A stretch of 6,152 nucleotides of DNA, taken from Acidobacteriota bacterium (GTDB lineage: Bacteria > Acidobacteriota > Blastocatellia > Pyrinomonadales > Pyrinomonadaceae). The stretch spans positions 1 through 6,152 of the forward strand of contig JACCRD010000172.1 in NCBI GenBank assembly GCA_013813755.1, written 5' to 3'. Shown piece after piece: positions 1-4,091 of this stretch (its first letter is position 1; every line of letters starts with the position of its first letter). The position numbers and the translations under genes were made by a program. The notes beneath the pieces are model-generated. The model did not search any database. It had not been told where the DNA came from and was given only the letters and a program-made list of their open reading frames with translations.

Positions 1-179
1 GTGCCGCTCGCAGCACTTTGCGTGCTTGTAATAGTTACGGTGACACTGGGTACAATTGAACCAGCCGCATCTTTTACGGTTCCTTCGATATTACCAGTTG
101 TTTCTTGTCCGAATGCTACAGCAGTCAAACAAAAAACGAGGGATAACATCAATGTAATAAATTTAATATTTTTTCTCAT
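1..179 (-). CDS. 5' fragment of a secreted carboxypeptidase-regulatory-domain protein, probably an Oar-like TonB-dependent receptor (cut by left edge)
   Basis: Reading the minus strand from the ATG at 179-177 gives 59 codons open to the window edge. Residues 1-25 form a Sec signal peptide: basic MRKNIK, then a hydrophobic stretch ITLMLSLVFCLTAVAFG, with likely cleavage around G/Q25. It continues QETTGNIEGTVKDAAGSIVP and then SVTVTITSTQSAASGT, the first strands of a carboxypeptidase-regulatory-like (CarboxypepD_reg) beta-sandwich. In Acidobacteriota and Myxococcota this opening right after the signal peptide is typical of very large Oar-like TonB-dependent outer-membrane receptors, in which the sandwich precedes plug and barrel. 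The start is supported by AGGAG (plus 186-190) six bases upstream. The plug and barrel lie outside the window, so the receptor identity is inference; another secreted protein with this domain is possible. An open frame on the plus strand over the same bases has no support. Confidence 0.8.
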   Translation of the reverse strand, partial: MRKNIKFITLMLSLVFCLTAVAFGQETTGNIEGTVKDAAGSIVPSVTVTITSTQSAASG

Positions 180-185
180 TTATCG

Positions 186-190
186 CTCCT
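186..190 (-). promoter_or_regulatory. Ribosome binding site of the signal-peptide protein
   Basis: The minus strand reads TAGGAGCGATAAATG: AGGAG with a six-base spacer to the ATG at 179. It fixes the start of the truncated receptor-like gene and shows that the coding strand here is minus. Confidence 0.75.
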
Positions 191-219
191 AGATAATTAT
201 TTTTTGCGAATATATAATA

Positions 220-254
220 GTCCAGTATGGACGATTGCATAACTATTGTGCAAT
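220..254. promoter_or_regulatory. Pair of adjacent inverted repeats, possible operator
   Basis: GTCCA-gta-TGGAC occupies 220-232, and ATTGCA, nine bases, TGCAAT occupies 234-254. They lie side by side immediately upstream (in minus-strand sense) of the AT-rich block that would carry the -10 of the receptor-like gene. Dyads at this spot are where an activator or repressor would bind. The symmetry is seen directly; the regulatory role is inferred. Confidence 0.35.
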
Positions 255-318
255 TTGAAAGCCAAACATTGTAAGCCCCCCCTGAAGTTTAACTAACTCT
301 TTTGTTTATAATAAATAC

Positions 319-349
319 AACCGTCTTTGCCATTCATTTTTCGACGGTT
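319..349. repeat. Inverted repeat / hairpin AACCGTC...GACGGTT
   Basis: A perfect 7-bp stem (319-325 with 343-349) encloses a 17-base loop. There is no U-run after it on the minus strand, and only four T on the plus strand, so it is not a convincing terminator. It could be a leader hairpin or a protein-binding dyad of the receptor-like gene about 140 bases downstream. Confidence 0.35.
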
Positions 350-450
350 TTGAATATAATAATTAGTCAATTTCCAATATTTTGTATTTTTTTTCATTTA
401 ATTGAATATCCATTTGTTATTTGCGACTCAAAAACTCTATTTATTAGACG

Positions 451-489
451 AAAAAAAAGAGCCGGGAAATTTATTTCCTGACTCCTTTT
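451..489 (-). terminator. Rho-independent terminator of the three-gene membrane operon
   Basis: In the minus-strand RNA an arm from 489 to 474 pairs with 469 to 454 across a four-base loop (UAAA). The stem has 16 positions with one A-C mismatch and two G-U wobbles, and eight U follow (complement of A at 451-458). The plus-strand RNA would carry two A-C mismatches instead, so the structure favours minus-strand transcription. It begins 27 bases after the stop of the DUF3618 gene (517-519). Confidence 0.85.
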
Positions 490-516
490 CTATTATTTAA
501 ACGTAAATATAAAAAT

Positions 517-1518
517 CTAGCTCTTTGTTTGCTCCTGCACAGTCTTTGTAACTTCTCCGGCGACTTCCTGAACTTTTGAAAAAGCGTCGCGGGCGACTCC
601 TTCGACGGATTGGACAAGATCTTCTTTTTTATCTCCCATCCATTGGTTCTCATAGTCCGTCGCGGGAATTGATAATCCGACCGCCGCGCCCAATGCGAGC
701 GCGACTGCGCCGACAATTAGAGGGCTGTCCTGAAGCGTCTGTTCATATTGACTCAGACCCCGACTGGCAACATTTTGAACATGACCGCCAAGATTTGATG
801 CCTGTTCACCGGTTTTACTTGCCAAACTGCTCACACCGCTGTATGCGGAGCTGGCAACGCTGCCGACTGTTTCCTGCGCGTTTTCAAGAATTCCGCCTGT
901 GTTCGAATCAGACCTTTGCCGGGTTACTGTTTCGTCGTCCATTTGATTGTAATCTCCGGCGACGTAATTTCTTCGGTAGTCGTTTAGTTTGTAATCGTAC
1001 TCATTTGAACGACGCTTGTTGCGCTGCATAAACAGCATTCCAGCTCCAATTCCGATTAAAGCTAACGGAAGTGGATTGCCTTTTGCCGATTTTACGACAT
1101 ACGAACCGGCATCGCCAAAATTATCAGAAAATCCTTTGCTTACACTTTGCATAATATTCTCAGCCTTCCCTATAGTCGCATCATAGACCGCATCTTTTGC
1201 CGTATCCATTGCGTTGGTTATTTGTTCGGAAACTCCTTCTTTAACTTGTTCGGAAATTTTGGAAAAGTTAAATTTCTCTTCAATAGCGTTAATTGTTTCA
1301 CTCATCTGACTGCGAGTTTCTTCAATCTGCGCTTTTATTTCTTCCGGTTCATCCGTTGAACTTGTCAAATCAGCATCTGTATCACGCTTCTCAAAATCAG
1401 TATTGTCCAATGAGGTTGAATAAGCGGTATCTGTATCGCTTGTAATAACAGCATCGTTTTTGACCGTATCAGCTGTATAGTTGTCTGAATTATCTAACTT
1501 ACTTGATTTTTGATCCAT
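517..1518 (-). CDS. DUF3618-domain membrane protein (third gene of operon)
   Basis: 333 residues. Residues 1-56 are an acidic Ser/Thr/Asp-rich, probably disordered region. Residues 57-105 match the DUF3618 pattern (PF12277): EEIKAQIEETRSQMSETINA followed by a helical stretch. Residues about 106-147 are amphipathic helix, and 149-165 (PLPLALIGIGAGMLFM) is a first membrane segment followed by a basic patch RNKRR. Residues 205-260 are Ala/Ser/Gly-rich and helical, 266-285 (PLIVGAVALALGAAVGL) is a second membrane segment, and 298-333 is a charged helical tail. Function is not established for the family. It often sits beside PF07332 proteins, as here, and resembles in organisation the YqjD-type inner-membrane proteins of stationary phase. 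Start chosen for the AAGGAGG seven bases upstream, located inside the preceding gene, with which it overlaps by 25 bases. It ends just before a strong terminator. DUF3618 call good; role unknown. Confidence 0.85.
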   Translation of the reverse strand: MDQKSSKLDNSDNYTADTVKNDAVITSDTDTAYSTSLDNTDFEKRDTDADLTSSTDEPEEIKAQIEETRSQMSETINAIEEKFNFSKISEQVKEGVSEQITNAMDTAKDAVYDATIGKAENIMQSVSKGFSDNFGDAGSYVVKSAKGNPLPLALIGIGAGMLFMQRNKRRSNEYDYKLNDYRRNYVAGDYNQMDDETVTRQRSDSNTGGILENAQETVGSVASSAYSGVSSLASKTGEQASNLGGHVQNVASRGLSQYEQTLQDSPLIVGAVALALGAAVGLSIPATDYENQWMGDKKEDLVQSVEGVARDAFSKVQEVAGEVTKTVQEQTKS

Positions 1519-1925
1519 TGTGCGTCCTCCTTCAAAGATTCAATTGTTTGCTGCGGCGTTAAATCGGTTTTTTTCAGTGTAGCTAACGCGCTTGTAATTA
1601 GAGAGAAAGCGACACCGCCGACTACTAAGCCAATTATCGCCGCCGCGACCCAGGCAGAGGTCATTGTTGTCCATCCAAAGATTGAAGAAATAAGTTGCGT
1701 AAAGGCAATCACTAATGCGACTAACAGAATTAAAACAGCCGCGTAACCGACCGCTCCCCCAACGACTAAAGAACCCACCTGCTTGCCGACAATCGTCGCC
1801 TTCTGTGTTAGTTCAACCTGCGCCAGAGTAACTTCCTGCCGCATTAATGTGCTTGTTTCTTTTGATAATTCAGAAAACAAATCACCCAATGACCGTTCTT
1901 CTTTTGCTTTTTGTATTTGTTCCAT
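1494..1925 (-). CDS. PF07332 / DUF1469 (YqjE, holin-X-like) membrane protein (second gene of operon)
   Basis: 143 residues, the usual size of the family. Residues 10-48 are an amphipathic helix (SLGDLFSELSKETSTLMRQE then VTLAQVELTQKA), which is the conserved N-terminal signature of PF07332. Two long hydrophobic segments follow at about 50-80 and 89-116, and a short tail LTPQQTIESLKEDAQWIKNQ at 122-141 is typical of the family. It is predicted to be an inner-membrane protein with both ends in the cytoplasm. The family carries the name 'putative holin', but there is no endolysin or phage gene nearby, and family members are usually chromosomal housekeeping or stress genes such as E. coli yqjE. 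GGAGG stands six bases before the ATG. The start is 27 bases past the preceding stop, and the end overlaps the next start by 25 bases. Confidence 0.9.
   Translation of the reverse strand: MEQIQKAKEERSLGDLFSELSKETSTLMRQEVTLAQVELTQKATIVGKQVGSLVVGGAVGYAAVLILLVALVIAFTQLISSIFGWTTMTSAWVAAAIIGLVVGGVAFSLITSALATLKKTDLTPQQTIESLKEDAQWIKNQVS
1526..1531 (-). promoter_or_regulatory. Ribosome binding site of the DUF3618 gene, inside the upstream gene
   Basis: The minus strand reads GAAGGAGGACGCACAATG, a near-perfect Shine-Dalgarno sequence seven bases before the ATG at 1518. It lies within the last codons of the holin-like gene, showing that the overlap of the two genes is real and that they are translated from one message. 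Confidence 0.75.
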
Positions 1926-1952
1926 ATTGCGCCTCCATTTGTCTGGTTATAC

Positions 1953-2861
1953 TTAAAGCGTTCGGGTGTTTTGATTTGAACCTTCGGTTTTGTTGTCAGT
2001 TCCGCCGCCACCTGCTTTTTGATCTGTTTTTCGCAGCGAGTCAGCCGCGATATCTGAAGTTTTATTCGCTTCAGGAACTCCGCTGAGGCTTGTCTTTTGC
2101 GGCGCAGTGGTCGTTCTTACCGAATTTTCCTGTGAGCTTCCAAAATCCGAATTATACATATTACGTCTGTTCGAACTCGGAATTAACGCCTGATTCGGAC
2201 TAGAACTTTTTAAAAATCTCGCTCCAAGCAATCCTAGAGCGAAAGCTCCGCCGATAAATAATGCCGGATTGCGCCGCGCAAAAGTTTCGACATCACGAAC
2301 AAGTTCACCTACTTCCTTACGATCGAGATAACTTGAAAGCTGTTCAACTTGGTTAGCCAGCGAATTGCCGTATTGCGCCGTAAATTTTCCGACCCCAGTC
2401 TGTTCGCCTGAATTTTTTAAGCCATCGCCCATCTGACGGATGCTTTCGGCAACGCTTCCCAAGCCCTGCGCGAGATTCGTTTTCTGCTTATCAATTTGTG
2501 AAGTCGCTTTTTCCTGCACTTGTCCCAAAGCGTGGCTGGCAACCTTGCCGGTAGTGTCTTTGGCTTGCGAGAGAACATCCATCGCCGCGTCTTTTGCCGC
2601 GCCGGTGTTTCCGCGCAGAACTTCACCGACCTGAGAAGCCGCTTTGTCAACCGATTCATTTGAAGCGTTGGTGGTCGGCGGTTTATTCGCCTGTGTGCCT
2701 TGAGCTGTACTTGAAAAAGAATCGCCCGCAGCGCTTTTTTGCCCGGTGCTTGCGATATTATTCGGAGCGCCGGTACTTGTGCCCGGTGTATTGCTCATTC
2801 CGCCTGAGGTTTTAGCTGTGTCTTTATTTGGTGTATTTGGTGTATTTGGTTCGTTTGCCAT
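1953..2861 (-). CDS. LEA/apolipoprotein-like single-pass membrane protein of unknown function (first gene of operon)
   Basis: 302 residues with no catalytic motif. Residues 1-70 are low complexity, rich in Asn, Thr, Ser, Pro, Gly and Ala, and begin with NTP repeats. Residues 71-195 form a long amphipathic Ala/Lys/Gln-rich helical region (VDKAASQVGEVLRGNTGAAK, ATSQIDKQKTNLAQGLGSVA, LANQVEQLSSYLDRKEVGEL), like LEA or apolipoprotein-type sequences. Residues 195-217 (FARRNPALFIGGAFALGLLG) are a basic cap plus one membrane segment. Residues 218-302 are again disordered and polar. The 'ARRNPALFIGGAFALG' signature recurs in uncharacterised bacterial proteins, some called nutrient-deprivation-induced, that travel with DUF3618 and PF07332 genes. 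A membrane-tethered stress protein is a reasonable inference, not a demonstrated role. The start has AGGAGGGG upstream and follows a 263-base gap, so the operon's promoter should lie there. Confidence 0.8.
   Translation of the reverse strand: MANEPNTPNTPNKDTAKTSGGMSNTPGTSTGAPNNIASTGQKSAAGDSFSSTAQGTQANKPPTTNASNESVDKAASQVGEVLRGNTGAAKDAAMDVLSQAKDTTGKVASHALGQVQEKATSQIDKQKTNLAQGLGSVAESIRQMGDGLKNSGEQTGVGKFTAQYGNSLANQVEQLSSYLDRKEVGELVRDVETFARRNPALFIGGAFALGLLGARFLKSSSPNQALIPSSNRRNMYNSDFGSSQENSVRTTTAPQKTSLSGVPEANKTSDIAADSLRKTDQKAGGGGTDNKTEGSNQNTRTL
2827..2850. repeat. 9-bp tandem repeat in the N-terminal coding region
   Basis: TTTGGTGTA occurs twice exactly (2827-2835, 2836-2844) and then partially (2845-2850). 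It encodes the Asn-Thr-Pro units near the N terminus of the first operon gene. The unit length keeps the reading frame, so copy-number change would only alter the length of a disordered tail. Confidence 0.7.
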
Positions 2862-2935
2862 AAAATTAATTCCCCTCCTGATTCGTACTCGTAGTTTTAA
2901 GTTTTTGCTTTCCGAAAATTAAACGTGTGTTTAGC

Positions 2936-2965
2936 TGTATAAAAACATACATCTGAATTCGACAA
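2936..2965 (-). promoter_or_regulatory. Candidate promoter of the three-gene operon
   Basis: On the minus strand TTGTCG (plus 2960-2965) and TATACA (plus 2936-2941) are separated by 18 bases, each matching four of six sigma-70 consensus positions, 75 bases before the start codon at 2861. An alternative is TATAAA (plus 3010-3015) with TTGGTA 15 bases ahead. Neither is strong, but a promoter somewhere in 2862-3124 is expected because the upstream gene ends 263 bases away. Confidence 0.3.
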
Positions 2966-2975
2966 ATGCGCATTT
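2964..2975. promoter_or_regulatory. Perfect 12-bp palindrome AAATGCGCATTT
   Basis: The palindrome overlaps the candidate -35 box of the three-gene operon and is the most symmetric site in the gap. It could be a repressor or activator site; the role is inferred from position only. Confidence 0.3.
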
Positions 2976-3124
2976 CTTTCATACATATTTAATGAAAATT
3001 TCTGCGTTTTTTATATGACTGCAAAAAACATACCAAATAAAACAGAACGCGCTCCGACCAGTTATTTGTTTTTACAAAACTGTTCAAAACATGCTGTGCG
3101 GATAATTGCAAACTTTAGCTTTGA

Positions 3125-3871
3125 TCACAAAACAGGAACAAAATTTTCGTTGACTTTTGTCCACAGAATCTGCGCCAGTTCTTTTCGATTGTGATTTTGT
3201 ACGGGTTCATCACCAAAATTAATGATTGCCGTAAATTCAGGAATTTGAAAAAGATACCAGAGGTGTTGAGCGAAAGTTTTTTCGTCCCACCAACAAATTG
3301 TTTCACTCGCCTTCGGCGCGTCATCCGGCGTCTGATACGTGATTGAAGCATATGACACGGGACAATCCATCTGCGCGGCGAATTGTAAAAATGAAGAGTT
3401 AAACGGCAGAATAGTTTCGCCTTTGGTGCTTGTGCCTTCGGGAAAAACAATCACGCCTTCGCCTTCGTCGAGCCTTTTAATAATTTCAGAACCGGCGCGC
3501 GGGATGTCACGGCGGTTCTGCCGATTGATAAAAATTGTTCCCATATCGCGCACGATTCTTCCTGCCAGAAACCAACTTTCCATTTCGCCTTTGGCAACGA
3601 AAACACCTTTTGTCGCTACGCACAAGAGCGGAACATCCGTGTAGCTCAAATGATTTGAGACAAGAAAAAAAGGCGGTTCCGGCGCGGTTCCGACAACTTC
3701 AATTTTCATATGCGAGATTGTGACGAATGCCTGTCCCCACCGCCGAAAAATTATCTGCCGCCAATACTGTTTGTTGGGAATGAAAATGTTGCCGATTAAC
3801 CAAGCTGTGTATAAACCGAACGTTGAGATGATAAATAGGGTAAATCTAAAAACCGCGCGAATATAAATCAT
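3125..3871 (-). CDS. PlsC-family lysophospholipid acyltransferase (1-acylglycerol-3-phosphate acyltransferase-like)
   Basis: 248 residues, normal for the family. It is expected to transfer an acyl chain to lysophosphatidate, giving phosphatidic acid, at the inner membrane. Residues 5-30 are a hydrophobic N-terminal anchor. The acyltransferase blocks are in order: NHLSYTD at 73-79 (catalytic His74 and Asp79, the HX4D motif), GTIFINR at 111-117, FPEGTSTKG at 143-151 and PVSYASI at 171-177. The third block reads EGTS and not EGTR, and is followed by LPFNSSFLQFA, a form also seen in OlsA-type (lyso-ornithine lipid) and other PlsC-like acyltransferases, so the acceptor lipid is uncertain. The start is the only reasonable one: an in-frame stop lies 10-12 bases upstream and no other Met precedes residue 55. 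No Shine-Dalgarno sequence is visible, unlike its neighbours; a palindrome occupies that position. It appears to be a single-gene unit between two gaps. Confidence 0.88.
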   Translation of the reverse strand: MIYIRAVFRFTLFIISTFGLYTAWLIGNIFIPNKQYWRQIIFRRWGQAFVTISHMKIEVVGTAPEPPFFLVSNHLSYTDVPLLCVATKGVFVAKGEMESWFLAGRIVRDMGTIFINRQNRRDIPRAGSEIIKRLDEGEGVIVFPEGTSTKGETILPFNSSFLQFAAQMDCPVSYASITYQTPDDAPKASETICWWDEKTFAQHLWYLFQIPEFTAIINFGDEPVQNHNRKELAQILWTKVNENFVPVL

Positions 3872-3873
3872 AT

Positions 3874-3887
3874 TTATTGATCAATAA
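3874..3887. promoter_or_regulatory. Perfect 14-bp palindrome TTATTGATCAATAA before the acyltransferase start
   Basis: It ends three bases before the ATG at 3871, occupying the place of a ribosome binding site. As DNA it could be an operator; as RNA it could form a small hairpin next to the start codon. The symmetry is direct observation, the function a guess. Confidence 0.35.
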
Positions 3888-3902
3888 TTTTTTTGTGCAT
3901 TT

Positions 3903-3929
3903 CGAGAAAAATACACAAAGTGCTTCTCG
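3903..3929. repeat. Inverted repeat CGAGAA...TTCTCG
   Basis: A six-base stem (3903-3908 with 3924-3929) encloses 15 bases that contain a smaller dyad, CAC-aaa-GTG. It lies 32-58 bases upstream of the acyltransferase start, in its probable promoter or leader region. No U-run follows, so it is not a terminator. Confidence 0.3.
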
Positions 3930-3975
3930 TAAAATTTTTAATGAGTTTAGCAAAATTCGGCGCTCGAAAGGAAAT

Positions 3976-4018
3976 AAAAAAGCCGAAGCCACAAAAATTT
4001 ATGGACTCCGACTTTTTT
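3976..4018 (-). terminator. Rho-independent terminator of the FG-GAP/VCBS surface protein gene
   Basis: In the minus-strand RNA AAAAAAGUCGGAGUC (4018-4004) pairs with GGCUUCGGCUUUUUU (3990-3976) over 15 positions with no mismatch, using three G-U wobbles and a 13-base loop, and the U-run is the distal arm. On the plus strand the three wobbles become A-C mismatches, so the element is directed to minus-strand transcripts. It begins 73 bases beyond the stop codon at 4092-4094. Confidence 0.85.
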
Positions 4019-4091
4019 GATTAAAAAACAAAACCGAGGTTTAGATTAACGATTGCGGCAAACGTCGAAATTTATAAAAATTATCGATTAA

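Larger units (their letters stand above)
191..450. other. Noncoding region upstream of the receptor-like gene
   Basis: About 260 bases with no credible gene, very AT-rich, lying between the operon terminator (451-489) and the receptor-like start (179). It should hold the receptor gene's promoter. On the minus strand there is a TATTATATATTC block (plus 209-220) about 30-40 bases before the ATG that could supply a -10 element, but no good -35 hexamer sits 16-18 bases ahead of it, which would fit an activator-dependent promoter. Two inverted repeats (220-232 and 234-254), a run of seven C (276-282) and a hairpin (319-349) are listed separately. Confidence 0.6.

Noticed and set aside
1..192. Plus-strand open frame of 63 codons starting with GTG at the left edge
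   Set aside because: It is antisense to a minus-strand signal peptide and carboxypeptidase-regulatory domain start that has its own ribosome site; the plus-strand product has no recognisable features.
471..716. Minus-strand open frame of 81 codons
   Set aside because: It overlaps the DUF3618 gene in another frame and runs into the terminator; its Arg/Ser-rich product is typical of an off-frame translation.
576..1031. Plus-strand open frame of 151 codons
   Set aside because: Antisense to the DUF3618 gene; Arg/Cys/His-rich composition without domain, and no ribosome site seen.
1494..1925. Prophage lysis cassette suggested by the holin-like family name
   Set aside because: No endolysin, spanin, tail or integrase gene is present; PF07332 proteins next to DUF3618 proteins are ordinary chromosomal genes.
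3060..3085. Inverted repeat CAGTTATTTGT...ACAAAACTG as terminator of the acyltransferase gene
   Set aside because: The stem has a bulge, is AT-rich and is followed on the minus strand by a GC-rich stretch with no U-run.
3115..3450. Minus-strand open frame of 111 codons within the acyltransferase
   Set aside because: The real frame carries all four acyltransferase blocks through this stretch; the alternative is a basic, low-information shadow.
3339..3644. Plus-strand open frame of 101 codons
   Set aside because: Antisense to the catalytic part of the acyltransferase and without recognisable features.
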